DNA of 64,000 bases from Pictodentalium vernedei. Taxonomy: Eukaryota; Mollusca; Scaphopoda; Dentaliida; Dentaliidae. Each line of letters begins with the position of its first letter. Position 1 is the first letter of the stretch. Shown one piece after another: positions 35,084 to 48,190 of this stretch. The stretch spans positions 259,322,291-259,386,290 of the forward strand of contig CM062290.1 in assembly GCA_031216915.1 (NCBI GenBank), in the 5' to 3' direction. The position numbers and the translations under genes were made by a program. The notes beneath the pieces are model-generated. The model was given only the letters and a program-made list of their open reading frames with translations. It was not told the DNA's origin and ran no database searches.

Positions 35084-35717
35084 GTTTGGGAGAAGAAGTA
35101 TTTCCCCATTACCCACAGTGTTAAAAAATGCTGACTCAGCATTTTTTCAATGTCCTGAAAAAGTACCCTATGATAAAACTGATAGCAATTTTTTGTTACC
35201 ATTCCATTCTGTTGGTCCTAAGGAAGGTTCACACCAAATAAGAATTCTCAGAGCCGTGTCGTTTTGGAAATATGGGCGTTTGATATTTTTTCTATTTTTA
35301 GCTCCTGTGGTTCTCATGGAGCATTCTGACAATTTTTTTTGCATAAATCAAGTACTTATGACTCATTAATACTTCATATAAAATTTGGTTCAAATCGGCC
35401 TCTCGGTTTTGGAAAGTTAAAAAATTTATAGTAATTTATATATTTTTTATACTTACCAATGACAGAGACTTAGCTGGTGCTAACTCCTTAAATTATAGGG
35501 CCAAACACAAGTTTTGCCCCCCAATCAACAAAATTTGCATCAAAAACTGAAATTTCAATGTCCTATGTGGTCCTCCATACCCTTTATCCACTGCGCATGC
35601 GCAGTGTCAAGGAGGTCTCAAAATTGGCTCCAAAAGTCATTCTTACAACCAGTGCCTGGTAAGCGTTATGTAATCAGCGGGGAGGTATGAGTTCCCAACT
35701 CATGGGAGGGCCATCCC

Positions 35718-35808
35718 CATCTGGGTCATTGGTAAGTATAAAAAATATATATATTACTATAAATTTTTTAACATTTTTATACTGTACCAATGACCCAGAC
35801 TTAGCTGA
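35718..35808. repeat. DIRS copy 3, ICR
   Basis: Complement of the left outer edge joined to complement of the right outer edge, as in copies 1 and 2. The left repeat carries the NRF-1-like palindrome at 35590-35605. The right repeat has a one-base variant near 41910 (catgtgc). Confidence 0.88.
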
Positions 35809-36424
35809 ATAGAAAAAAGGCTGGAGGGCCTAGGACATAAAGGAAAATCCAATAGTCTCAATTACATGTAAACAGAATTATCCCCTCAATTATCAAAAAA
35901 GAAAGACACAATACCATTCCGTAATTAAGCACAATAACATCAATGATCTCTATTAACATCCAGTATAACCCATTATACTAATCTTTTTAAAGGAAAGCCA
36001 ATAAATAAAGATAGTCCAGAGAATGAGACTCTTTATACGCATTTAAAAGTGTCCGAGGATTGTATATTAGCGTTTGTATGACCCGTGACATATACAAATG
36101 TTTCACACCGAGCTACACTTAAAAAATATTGCATGAATTAGCTTTACACTTTAAAACCATCCCGGCACCGACTCGGAATTACTGATTCCAGAGGAGGAAT
36201 TCCCTTGCTTTTCACTATAAAGCAGGTGACCTAAGGGAACACCATCCACCCCCCCCCCCCCCCCCCCTTGCCCTGGGTCAAATACTCCAGAGCGAAGAGG
36301 GCAGCAGGACAGAGTTGCTGCCGGAACAGAAAGCCTGCATAACTATAGTTGCAACTATTTAGTGGACGACATTCCGAGCAACAGATAACAGACCTAAACA
36401 AAGCAGGTCGCCAAAAAATGAACT

Positions 36425-36826
36425 CAATATTTCTAAGATTATTTATATTTATTTATTGGTGTTTAAGGTCACATACTTTTGCACAATGGCTAATCGTGAC
36501 CGTGACAGTTTTACGGGTGGAGGAAGCCGGAGTACCCGGAGAGAACCACCGAGCAACGACGAGCAGCTGTCAGCTCTCCAACATCGTAACTCGAACTCTG
36601 CACCGCAGCACAGGCAGGGTTAGATTGGTTGAAGACATGCGCACCATCGACGTGCAGTACGCCTCAGTACACAGCGTCATCGTGCCCCCATGGAGGCAAT
36701 CGGGGTGAAGTGTCTTGCCCAAGGACACAACGCGATTGCCGCAGGTGGGATTCGAACCGAGGACCTCTCGGCTTGCAGCCTGCACCTCTACCAACTGAGT
36801 CACCGCGCCCCCAATATTTCTAAGAT
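36425..36826 (-). mobile_element. SINE, full-length, with 15-bp target duplication
   Basis: Body 36440-36811. On the minus strand: tRNA-like head starting gggcgcggtgactcagttgg (A box region), B box ggttcgaatcccacc, a ~250-bp body, and a (AATA)n-type tail. The target duplication caatatttctaagat is at 36425-36439 and 36812-36826. Inserted in DIRS copy 3. Confidence 0.92.
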
Positions 36827-37860
36827 AAAAACTCATGAATGCAGAAGGCTGAGACCAATATGCAGCCTTCATCAAATCGGTAATAGCAACACTATTAGCA
36901 TAAGCCCAAGATGTAGACAGTGCTCTTACTTCATGAGCCTAAATCTTAAGCACAGACTGCTGAGCTGAAGATAATTTTTCATAAGCAGTACGGATAGTTA
37001 ATTGAATCCACCTTGCAATAGAATGGACCGTAATGTCCCTTCTATTAGGCAGAAAAGACAGAAAGAAACGTTTATGTCCCTTTCTGATAAATTCAGATCT
37101 ACGTTTGTAAATACGTATAGCTCTAACAGGAGAGTAAAGGCCCATGCCCGTCTGAAGACAGAAGAGCCTTAATAACAATAGGTTCCGGATACTTATTAGG
37201 AGCCTGATTCTGGCCCAAAATCCAACATTAGTAGTCAAGGTAATAGTATTACCTACACTACGATAGTGAGAATCATCAACAGATAGTGCCTGAAGTTCAC
37301 TAACTCTTCTAGCAGAAGAGAAGGCTAAGAGAAAGCTGCCTTTTTAGATAAGAATTTGAAGTCCACTGTATCAAGAGGCTCAAATGGTGCTTCTTTTAGC
37401 TTAAGAAGAACCCAAGCTAAATTCCACTTAGGAATTAATCTAAGGGTTCTAGGTCTATTTATCGAAAGGTTTTTCAGTAACTTAGATAAAGAGACATTAG
37501 ATCCAATCTGTAAACTATCATGATGTGCAAAGGTATCAACAGAATGATCCCTACATCACCATGAGAAAACCTTCCACTTAGCAGCATAATTTAGAGAAGA
37601 GGAGGTCCTCCTACAGTTAGAAATTGCGTACACTGCCCATCCTGTAAATGCTTGCCGTGCAAGAAGGACCGCACAATGGAAATACGTGAAGGTTGAGACC
37701 TTGTGGGTTGTGATGCAGTGTGCGCGATTTCCCCTGCGAAAGAGGGTCCTCTCGTGGAGGAAGCTTCCGCAGAATGTCCCAGAACAGACACCTGAGTAGA
37801 TTTATCCATGGTCTCTGGGGTGACAGAGATGCTATCAACAGAATCCTGCAGTGAGATTGC
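36827..37860 (-). pseudogene. DIRS copy 3, tyrosine recombinase region
   Basis: Aligns with the recombinase of copy 4. Blocks include KYPE-like upstream residues, IARWIQLTIRTAYEKLSSAQ near 37000 and the N-terminal region at about 37600-37800. Fossil. Confidence 0.75.
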
Positions 37861-37891
37861 TTGATTTTTAGCAATATCTGCTGAATAAACG

Positions 37892-38285
37892 GAGCTGGAG
37901 GATTATTTATTTATTTATTGGTGTTTAAGGTCACATACTTATGCACAATGGCTAATCGTGACCGTGACAGTTTTACGGGTGGAGGAAGCCGGAGTACCCG
38001 GAGAGAACCACCGAGCAACGACGAGCAGCTGTCAGCTCTGCAACATCGTAACTCTGAACTCTGCACCGCAGCACAGGCAGGGTTAGATTGGTTGAAGACA
38101 TGCTCACCATCGACGTGCAGTACGCCTCAGTACACAGCGTCATCGTGCCCCCATGTAGGCAATCGGGGTGAAGTGTCTTGCCCAAGGACACAACGCGGCT
38201 GCCGCAGGTGGGATTCGAACCGAGGACCTCTCGGCTTGCAGCCTGCACCTCTACCAACTGAGCCACCGCGCCCCGAGCTGGAGGA
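37892..38285 (-). mobile_element. SINE, full-length, with 11-bp target duplication
   Basis: Body 37903-38274, closely similar to the SINE at 36440. Head cggtggctcagttggtagag, B box ggttcgaatcccacc, (AATA)n tail. Target duplication gagctggagga at 37892-37902 and 38275-38285. Inserted in DIRS copy 3 between the recombinase and RNase H regions. Confidence 0.93.
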
Positions 38286-39260
38286 TACGCGTATTCTATC
38301 ATTCCGTCTCAAGAGATCGAGAGAGCGTCTACAGCAAACGCTCTAGGATCTGGGCATGGTGACACATACGTCTGCAACTGATTGTTGAGATGCGTCGCAA
38401 ATAAGTCTACCATTGGACGATCCCATTGGTAGCAAATCTGATTGAATACTCGTTGTTGAGAGTCCATTCTGACAACAACATACGACCTTTCCGAGAAAGG
38501 GAGTCTGCTAGAACGTTTAGACGAATGAGTCTGCACACTCCAATTCTGAGATAAAATATATGTGTGGTGGACAAGTGCGTAGCCGCTCCATCGGAATAAG
38601 ATCTGCAATGGGTCCGCACAAACCTGTCAGTCTCATGAATTCTCTCGCTGTTACTACATCTGAGTGAAGGCAAAAGCGAGTGTAACAAGTGACTAATATC
38701 GCTCTGGTTAACGACAGACGAACAAGATTGTTGTGCAGCTCTAAGCTCATTCCCACGTGGGTGAATGATTAGGACGGCACTAGATCCGACTTCTTTTCGT
38801 TTACTATGAAACCGAGACATTGGAGCAATTGAAGCAGACTCTGAACATCGTTCTGAAGCGTTAACTTGCTGCCGTAACCCTGAAAAATGTCATCCAAGAA
38901 GGCAGACGTTAGCACAGACGAATGAGCTCGGAAATGAGTCATTACCGAGATCATTATTCGAGTGAAGGCCCAGGGCGCTAGGTTCAGACCAGAGCATCAT
39001 TGCTCGGAACTGAAAACAACTCCTGGGACAGCGAAGCGCAGGTACTTTCTAAATTCCGGATGTACCCTGACGTAAAAGTACGTATCCTTGAGATCTATGC
39101 TCACAGCATAATTGTTCACTTGAATGCTCGCTCTGACGGATCGGATGGTCTCCATATAAAAATTTGGAGCCCTGATCAGCTTGTTTATCCAGCTCAGATC
39201 TATAACTGGACGAAACGAGTGGTCTGATCATGGAACCAGGAACAGGTGACTGCAGAAAAC
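38286..39260 (-). pseudogene. DIRS copy 3, RNase H and RT remnants
   Basis: DLFATHLNNQLQTYVSPCPD near 38345-38405 is the conserved extension after RNase H. The minus-strand block at 38769-38954 (THFRAHSSVLTSAFLDDIFQ) is the RT catalytic area. Fossil; less of RNase H remains than in copy 1. Confidence 0.7.
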
Positions 39261-41350
39261 TGGAGATTCCTAGTTTTCTACGACGTGTATAGCGTTCTTG
39301 TCCAGAAGAGATTGAACTTCTGATAACAGCGAATCTCTCTTCTGAATGTTTAACGGAAGCCGAGACCAGCGTTGACTTCGAGTTAACGGAGGTTTTTCCT
39401 TGAAGGACAGCTAGACCTTCGGAAATAACTCTTTGCACCCATGGGTCGTCCGTAATTGACAACCAATTGGTTAAGAATCTAGACAGCCTTCCGCCCACTG
39501 GAACGCAATAGAGGTATAGACCATCACCTCCTGGCCCTGCGAGGATTGCAGAAGGAGAAACCACATCCTCCACGACTCGCACCTTGCCCAGTCGACCTAG
39601 GGGCGTCTGACCTAATATCTCGGCCAGCATGACGACCCCTATGTGAGTCGCTACTCTGACGGTGTCCGGAGTAAGACATAGAGACTTTATTTGATCCTCT
39701 ATAGGAACTTCCTTTGGACGTATTCGCCCCCGAAGAACCTGCCTTACTCCTCCCTGCTGAGTCCGATTTTTTCAAAGCGGAATAAACACAGAGAATCCGG
39801 AGCGTTCTTAGTAATCTAATATAGATTGTAGAAAGCTTCATGTCGAAGAGAAGCTCTCCTGAGACCGGAGCGACTGGAAGAGAGTTTTTCACCTTACTAT
39901 CCACTCTTGTGGATGCAGCCAGGGCAGCATCACGTCTGACTAACTCCATATTGCCACTGAAAGGGTGGAGTTATATGTAGAATATGCTATAGCCCTCGAA
40001 AGAACTCTTGAGGAAGTTTGAACATCCTGGAATTCTTTTGCTTCAAGATGTAGTGATAACGCTCTGGTAAGGTGATCTGCGTGAGATAATGTGTCTAAAT
40101 TCTATTAGACGATATTGTCGTCTCCAGTATACTGGAGAAAATGGACATGGACACCGGCAATGACAATTCCAGGTCTTCAGACTAGTCGTCCAAACGCAGA
40201 GGAACTCTCAGCACGCCATGTCCTGCCGTTTCAAATTTATGTCTAACATTGATGAAAGGCAGCTGTATAGCGCTAGGCGATAAGAAACCGGATTTGCCTG
40301 TCTTAGAGGCTAGCTTGAATATAGCATCATTCAAAAGTTTAACTGTCCGTGACATTTCTGGACTGGGTCGGAAACTCAGGGACAGTGTCCCTAATCCGGC
40401 CGAAAAAGTCTGTGTCCAGTAACTCTTTCAGTTTCTTATCAGGTAACGCAGCATTTTTGTCCAGAGAATCAACTTCTAAAAGGTGATGCCGGATGAAATC
40501 TATGGCCACCCTAAGTTGTTCGGAAAGGGAAAATTTCAGCTGTGCTGATTCCCTTTTTACCATCCGCCTGGACCACATAATAATCTCTGTCGTCCCTTAC
40601 TGACTGTGCATGGGAGCGAACCGACCCAGCTAGCTCAGATAGTTAGTTACTGAAAAAGTTTCTGATAGCTGCTGAGATGCTGCGATGAATTGAGCTATCT
40701 GCGATAGCAAGTCCGTCACTGAGGCCTGTGGAGCCGCGGTCTTACGTAATTTAGCTGCTGGAAGCTCCAGGGACGTTAATTCCTGAATACTTCTGATATG
40801 TGAACGTCCCAACTGGAAAGACCTCATGTCCTTGGCTAGCGGATGGCGTGACCTGGTTGACATGGACTCCCTGGTCGGCGAAGGAGGCTGGATATCTGCG
40901 CTCACATAGCCAAGGTGCGGTAGTGTGTGCTGACATGAGGATGAGGAAGCCAATAGACAAGCCGCGTTGGACTGTCTATGTGACGGAGCATCCTGAGCCA
41001 GAGGAGTGGACGTATGCTCCGACTAACGAACGTTACATACAACAACATCGCAGCCCAGATGTTGTTGTAAGAGAGAGGGGCCTCTCTCGCTCGCGGTTCG
41101 GATAGACCTGGAGGAGCTAGCTACCGGACTGACAGGCTTTCTCCGCACTATCCTCGGATCTGTCTTCGCTGGGTGTGCCCGTTCAATGTTTATAGTGCTT
41201 GCATCACCCAAACTGCTTCCCTGGACCTCAACGGACAAAACCCGGCTGCCAAGCCATTCGATGAATGGTCGCTACACCGGGCGAGCTAGCGGACGATCAA
41301 CGCCGTCGATCCTACTAGGGACCTCTTAGGCAATTGTCGTATTTCCATGA
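39261..41350 (-). pseudogene. DIRS copy 3, gag-like region
   Basis: Placed by position upstream of RT. Blocks shared with copy 2: MELVRRDAALAAS (39905-39949), a basic Ser/Gly/Arg-rich tail, AKLRKTAAPQASVTDLLSQI near 40700 and ASERGPSLLQQHLG near 41060. No fold assigned. Fossil. Confidence 0.6.
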
Positions 41351-42611
41351 GCACTTTAGCCGCTATTTTTACACTATCCGATGTAAAACAGAGACTTCCA
41401 GAGAAGAAACTGCAGTACATAGGATGGTAGATGCAGACGAAAACGCCTAACCACCCAAGGGTGAGGACGTAAGCATGGGGAAAAACAAAATAATTATTCT
41501 GTTACCAAGCCAAAACTCCCAAGAAATTTTAGTAAAAAAAAAATTACAAAAATTATGCCAAAAGCATGGGAGAATAGCAAAGGGGGAATAAAGGAAAGGG
41601 AGAGAGAGGAAACACTGAACAAACAATGGTAAATTCATAGCCAGAATGACAACATCAGGCTCATCCCCCGAAATTAGGGAACATGAAATAATTTCGTAAA
41701 AAAATTATAAGTTACAGCCCTGAACACATTCTGCCACTGATTCTTCCTCTCATCCTTTTATTTCATCCTTAGATCCACCATTTCTTTCATAATTATGTGT
41801 CTGGCATCATTTAAACTGAGATTTACAAGCACAAATATCAGTGACATGTTACTGATTTTAGGGCCAAACAAAGAATGACTTTTTGAGCCAATTTTGAGAC
41901 CTCCTTGACACTGCGCATGTGCAGTGGATAAAAGGTATGGAGGACCACATAGGACATTGAAATTTCGGTTTTTGATGCAAATTTTGGGGACTGGGGGGGG
42001 GGGGGGGGGGCAAAATTTGTGTTTGGCCCTATAATTTAAGGAGTTAGCACCAGCTAAGTCTGGGTCATTGGTACAGTATAAAAAAATAGAAATTTTGGGT
42101 GGGGCAAAAATTCTTGTCCCTCCTGTAACGATGACAAATATTGCCCCTCGAACTTCTCTTGAACAAATTTGAGTCAACACCTCAAAAGGAAGCTGTATAC
42201 CAAATATCAAGTCTCTGCTATAGCTGGTTCATGAGAAGATGTTTTTAAAAATTGAGGCATTTTGGCCCCACCCCCTCCTCAATATGAGCAGAAACCCAAA
42301 TTGAAAAAAAACCCAAATGCCCCTATATAATCACTACTCATGTGAAATTTCATTAAAATGTGGCCAGTGGTTTGGGAGAAAAAGACCCAAACACCACCTT
42401 CACAACGGATGGCGGAAGACAGACGACGGACAAAAAGTGATCAGAATAGCTCACCCTGACTTTCAGTCATGTGAGCTAAAAATGATAAATTTTAAGTAAT
42501 TTGTATATTTTTTATACAATGGCCCAGACTAGCTGGTGCTAACCCAAATTAGTCCAGGGCCAAACACAAATTTTGACCCCCAATCCCCAAAATTTGCATG
42601 CAAAACCGAAA

Positions 42612-44370
42612 TGAAAGTGTCAATGACACTGTAGCTCAACTTGTTAAGACATGTACATGTATAGTATGTGACACAGCAATGACAAACATCTAGGTAATGA
42701 CCTGATAACAAAGGTACATATAAAGTATTGTAATGGTCTGTACATAAATACTGACCGTTGCCTGTAACAAATGTATAGGTAAAGTATTGTAATGGCAGTC
42801 AGATGTTAAACTGAAAAGAAATTTTTGAGTCCCAGAGTGGGTCTCACTGAACCCCAAAATATTTGTTCTTATAGCACAGTGATAACAAAGGCACCCCAAA
42901 ACACACTCGTTCCTGCCCCAAGGTGAAAACAAAGGTACCCAAGAAGTTTTGTGAAGATCTGTTCATAAATACGAGCTGTATAGAACTTGTGACAAAAAAG
43001 TGATTGGACCTAATTTTGGTACAAAATGGCCACTGGCAGCCATCTTGAATTTTGGACCATACCCAGAAACACTCATTCTCGTCCCAAGGTGATAACAAAG
43101 GTACCCAAGAAGTTTTGTGAAGATCGGTTCATAAATACAGCCTCTAACCTGAGCCGTATTGACATTTGTGCTTACATTGTTTTAAGTAGCACTGAATAAA
43201 TCAAAGTTCATCTAATTTGCATAATTTCTGCACGAAAAAACCCCCTTACAATATGTGATGTATTCCATGTTACTAAACATTCATACAAAAATTTATTCCA
43301 ATCAGAACTTTCATACAGAAGTTCTGTACAAAAGACTGATTGCACTAATTTTGGTACAAAATGGCTGCTGGTGGCCATCTTGAATTTCGGACCACACCCC
43401 AAAACACTCGTTCTCATCCCTACGGTGATAACAAAGGTACCCAAGAAGTTTCGTAAAGATTAGTTCATAAATATGGCCTCTAGTCTGAGCTGTATAGAAG
43501 TTGTGTACAAAAAACTGATTAGACCTAATTTCGGTACAAAATGGCCACTGGCAGCCAACCTGAATTTTAGACCGCACCCAGAAACACTCGTTCTCATCCC
43601 AGGGTGATAACAAAGGTACCCAAGACATTTCGTGAAGATCAGTTCATAAATACAGACTCTAGTCTGAGCCGTATTGACATGTGTATTTACTGTGTGTAAG
43701 TCGCACTGAAAAAATCAAAGTTCATCTAATTTGCATAATTTCTGCACGAGAAAAAACCTGTATTATATGTGATGTATCCCATGGTACTAAACATTCACAC
43801 AAAAAAGTATTCAAATCAGCGCTTTCATATGGAAGTTCTGTGCAAAAATCTGATTGCACCTAATTTTGTACAAAATGGCTGCCATCGGCCATCTTGAATT
43901 TCGGACCGGACCCAAAAACACTCGTTCCCGTCCCACGGTGATACCAAAGGTACCCAAGAAGTGTCGTAAAGATCGGTTCATAAATACGGCCTCTAGCCCG
44001 ACCCGTATTGGCATTTGCACTTACAGTGCCGAAAGTAACACCAAAAAACATCAAAATTAGTCTAATTTGCACAATTTACGCACGAGAAAAAAATCCGTAT
44101 TATATGTGATGTATCCCATGGTACTAAACATTCATACAAAAAATTATTCAAATCAGAGCTTTCATATGGAAGTTCTGTACAAAAAACAGATTTCTGCATC
44201 GGCTGGCAGCCATCTTGAATTTTGGACCGCACCCAAAAACACTCGTTCTCGTCCCACGGTCATAACAAAGGTACCCAAGAAGTTTCGTAAAGATTGGTTC
44301 ATAAATACGGCCTCTAGCCCGAGCCGTATCCAATTGTTGACGTATGGACAGACGGACGACGGGCCATGAC
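42612..44370 (+). mobile_element. Helitron-like element, family A, copy A4, 3'-truncated
   Basis: 5' end tgaaagtgtcaatgacactg as in A1-A3 and the same array. It stops at gacgggccatgac, so the last ~35 bp with the terminal hairpin are missing. It interrupts the left terminal repeat of DIRS copy 4 (aaaaccgaaa / aagtcctagatggtcc continue across it). Confidence 0.8.
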
Positions 44371-44535
44371 CAAAAAAAATTAAGTCCTAGATGGTCCTTC
44401 ATACTTTTGAGATCTGCACATGCGCAGTATCCAGGAAGGCACCTAAATTGGTGCCAACCATCATTCTTTCTACAGATGCCTGTTAAATGTTAACAGCAGG
44501 GAGGTATGAGTGCCCACTCATGGGAGGGCCATACC

Positions 44536-44612
44536 CATCTGGGCCATTGGTTAGTATAAAAAATATACAAATTACTTAAAATTTATATTTTTATACGACA
44601 TCCAATGGCTCA
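44536..44612. repeat. DIRS copy 4, ICR
   Basis: gggccattggttagtataaa through aattacttaaaattta complements the left edge at 42485-42535. tttttatacgacatccaatg then follows as the predicted complement of the unseen right edge. It differs from the other copies (gacatcc versus gtacc). Confidence 0.75.
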
Positions 44613-45090
44613 GAATAGCTGAATCGTAAAAAGGCTGGAGGGCCTAGGACTTAAAGGAAAATCCGATCTCTCAATTACTTCAGTAAAGAATTGCTCCGAC
44701 AGGAGAATAGGAGAAGATAGGAATTATATATGTCTTTCTCTTTTACTCTTGTAATTGAGTATTAAATAAGATAAGATAGGAATTATATCTGTCTTTCTCT
44801 TTTACTAATGTAATTGAGTATTAAATAATATATAATTCTCCATTTAATGCCAGCATAACCCGTTATGCTAATTCAGTGAAGGAAAACCAATATATAAAGA
44901 TAGTCCAGAGAATGAGACTCTTTATACTCATTTAAAAGTGTCAAAGGATTATATATTAATGCTCATTTGACACATACCATATATCAGACATATTAACCTC
45001 CAGAATAATTTTTCAGGGAACCTGAGGGTGATTTTCAGGGAAATGGGATGGATTTCAGGGAAAAGTTTGCGCGGGGGCAAAATAAAAGAA

Positions 45091-46977
45091 CAAGAGGCCC
45101 CAAGGGGCCTGAGGGCGCTCCCCTGACATGGTAGCCTAAATATCAACCCAGAGAATTGATTTCAACAAGTTGCATCTGCTCCTCCTAAGAAAAGCTTATA
45201 TCAAATATCCAAAGATTCTAACCAGTGGATCTAAAAAAAAAAGATTTTTAAAGAATATTCCTCATATTGAACTAAGTTATAATTCAGGCTCCCACAGGGA
45301 GCCCATATTTGAACTCAGGGACTTGGCTTTAACAAACTTGAATCTCACCCCCCTAAGGATGCTGCACACCAAATATCAAAACATTCCGACTGCTGGATCT
45401 GAAGAAGAAAATTTTTTAAAGAAAATTCATCATTTTGAACTATGTTACAATTCGAGCTCCCACAGTGAGTCTAAATATGGACCTAGGGACATGGCTTGAA
45501 CAAACTTGAATCTCACCCCCTAAGGATGCTGCATACCAAATATCAAAACATTCTGAAGAAGATTTTAAAGAAAATTCCTCATTTTGAACTAAGTTATAAT
45601 TCGGGCTACCACAGTGAGCCCAAATATGAACCCAGGGACTTGGCTTGAACAAACTTGAATCTCAGCCCCCTAAGCATGGTGCATACCCAATATCAAAAGA
45701 TTCTGCCTGCTGAATCTTGAGAAGAAGATTTCAAAGAAATTTGCCTGAAATGCACTAAGTTCAAATTTGGGCTCCTACACTGAGCCCAAATATAAACAGG
45801 GGGGGGGGGGGGGGGGGGGCCGATTTGAACAGACTTGAATCAGATCCACCCCACAATGTTGCATACCAAATATCAAAGATTCTGACTGCTGGATCTGGAG
45901 AAGATTTTTGAAGAAATTTGCCTGAAATGCACGAAGTTTGAATTCGAGCTTCTATAGTGAACCCAAATATGAATCTAGGGAGCCGATTTGAACAAATTTG
46001 AATCAGATCCACCCCACATGTTGCATACCAAATATCAAAAGATTCTACCTGCTAGATTTGGAGAAGAAAATTTTTTAAGAAATTTGCCTGAAATGCACTA
46101 AGTTCAAATTTGGGCTCCTATACTGAGCCCAAATATAAACCCAGGGGGTGGGGGGGGGGGGGGGCAATTTCAACAAACTTGAATCAGCTCCACCCCACAA
46201 TGTTGCAAACCAAATATGAAAAGATTCTGCTTGCTGGATCTGGAGAAGAAGATTTTTTAAGAAATTTGCCTGAAATGCACTAAGTTCGAATTCAGGCTTC
46301 TATAGTGAGCCCAAATATGAATCCAGGGGGCCGATTTGAACAAACTTGGAGCAGATCCACCCCACAATGTTGCATACCAAATATGAAAAGATTCTGCCTG
46401 CTGGATCTGGAGAAGAAGATTTTTTAAGAAATTTGCATGAAATGCACTAAGTTCGAATTCGAGCTTCTATAGTGAGCCCAAATATGAATCTAGGGAGCTG
46501 ACTTGAACAAACTTCAATCAGATCCACCCCACAATGTTGCATACCAAATATGAAAAGATTCTGCCTGCTGGATCTGGAGAAGAAGATTTTTGAAGAAATT
46601 TGCCTGAAATGCACTAAGTTCGAATTCGAGCTTCTATACTGAGCCCAAATATGAACCCAGGGGATCGATTTGAACAAATTTGAATCAGATCCACCCTACA
46701 ATGTTGCATACCAAATATCAAAAGATTCTGCCTGCTGGATCTGGAGAAGAAGATTTTTTAATATTTTTCCCATTGCCTACAGTGTTAAAAAGTGCTGACT
46801 CAGCACTTTTTCAAAGTCCTGAAAAAAGTACCTTGTGATCAAACCGATAGGGATTTTTTTTAACCATTCTATTCTACTGGATAAAAGTAAGCATTATACA
46901 AAATAAGAATTCTCTGTGCCGTGTAGTTTTGGATATATGACAGTTTTAAGGTTTTTCCTATTTTTAGCTCCCGAGGT

Positions 46978-47010
<33 letters not shown>

Positions 47011-47513
47011 ATGAGAAAATTTTTTTTTTTGCATCAATCAACTACTTATGACCCATTATCATCTCATGTCAAATTTGGTTCAAATCGACCTCACGGTTCA
47101 GAAAATAGAAATTTTAGGCGTGGCCAAAATGTTTGCCCCTCCCGTAACGAAGGCAAATAATGCCCGACAAACTTCTCTTGAACAAACTTGATTCTACACC
47201 TTAAAAGGAAGCTGCATACCAAATATCAAGTCTCTGCTACTGCTGGTTCATGAGAAGAAGAATTTCAAAGATTTTGGTGCCCCTTGTGGGCGTGGCCCCA
47301 CCCAGGAGGAGGGGCAACTTCATTTGAACAAATCTGAATTGACATTAGGTAATAAACATTTACCCAATATTTGAAACATATTGGGCCAGTGGTTTCTTTC
47401 GGAGAAGTTGGTTTTGTAAAATTTACGCAGGACGACGACGGACGCCAGACAATGGACGAAGGACAGAAAGCGATTAGTAAAGCTCACCTTGAGCTTCGCT
47501 CAGGTGAGCTAAA
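45091..47513 (+). mobile_element. Helitron-like element, family B, copy B2
   Basis: Starts caagaggccccaaggggcct with gcgctcccctgac. Array of about nine ~167-bp units (45180-46760), older and more varied at the left. Tail 46761-47490; 3' hairpin agctcaccttgagc-ttc-gctcaggtgagct, then aaaa. G runs of about 19, 18 and 30 bp at 45801, 46147 and 46980. No coding capacity. Confidence 0.8.
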
Positions 47514-47859
47514 ACAAGAGGCCCCACGTGGCCTTAATCGCTCACCTGACAAAGTGACTCTAAGAAGTATTTTAGGTCACCTTCACCATGTCATGCCTCA
47601 TCAACATTAACTGGTTGAGTGATAGATTTTGTTTGAAGTTCAACATTTGTTACCTAAAATTAGTTTTATTTAAAATCGTTGATGTGTGGCCAATCTCCAA
47701 TGATTTTTAATAAAGCAAATTTATCTCTGCAGACAAACTGGTTTAGCATGAAGCACAAACAAGGAATGTGAAGAGATAGCCTTGGACATCTCTCCCCAAC
47801 TGTGGATATCTTCCATGTGCTACATGTATATATTTGCATGCAAGAAAACAAAAATTTTC

Positions 47860-48157
47860 ACAAATTTTCCAAAATATTAGTTTTTTTTATCATCATTGGA
47901 ACAAGCTCAAACAGCTTATTCCAATAGGGGTATGGGAAGATCAGGTATATTTTTGAGACAGAAATGTGAATATATAAATAATGGTGTTTTTTTGTGATTG
48001 ATGCTGGAGAATTTTGCGTAAAGATATGGTAAATGGTTTGTTCTAGATACAGAATGAAGCAAAAGTATTTAAATTTGATTAGGCAAGTTGTTCCTATAAT
48101 GCATTTAAAAATTGAAGTAACTGTTTTTTTGCTGACAAACTTTTAGATGTGTGTGTC

Positions 48158-48190
<33 letters not shown>

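Larger units (their letters stand above)
35416..42085 (-). mobile_element. DIRS element fossil, copy 3
   Basis: Sits in B1 between ctctcggttttggaaa and aatagaaattttggg. The empty site is visible in B3, and there is no target duplication, as expected for DIRS. Terminal repeats are 35416-35640 and 41858-42085, ICR 35718-35808. Minus-strand parts: recombinase (about 36900-37800), RNase H (about 38280-38560), RT (about 38750-39260), gag-like (about 39280-41350), leader. Two SINEs are inserted (36440-36811, 37903-38274). Broken, many interruptions. Confidence 0.9.
34241..42479 (+). mobile_element. Helitron-like element, family B, copy B1, interrupted
   Basis: Starts caagaggccccaaggggtct, then gcgctcacctga. 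Ends with the hairpin agctcaccctgac-ttt-cagtcatgtgagct and aaaa. About three array units (34310-34740), then the tail. A SINE lies at 34754-35071 and DIRS copy 3 at 35416-42085. The tail continues at 42086, exactly as in the uninterrupted tail of B3 (52180-52200). Confidence 0.75.

Noticed and set aside
36740-36811. tRNA gene
   Set aside because: A and B boxes belong to the SINE head; no acceptor stem, and it is followed by the SINE body and tail.
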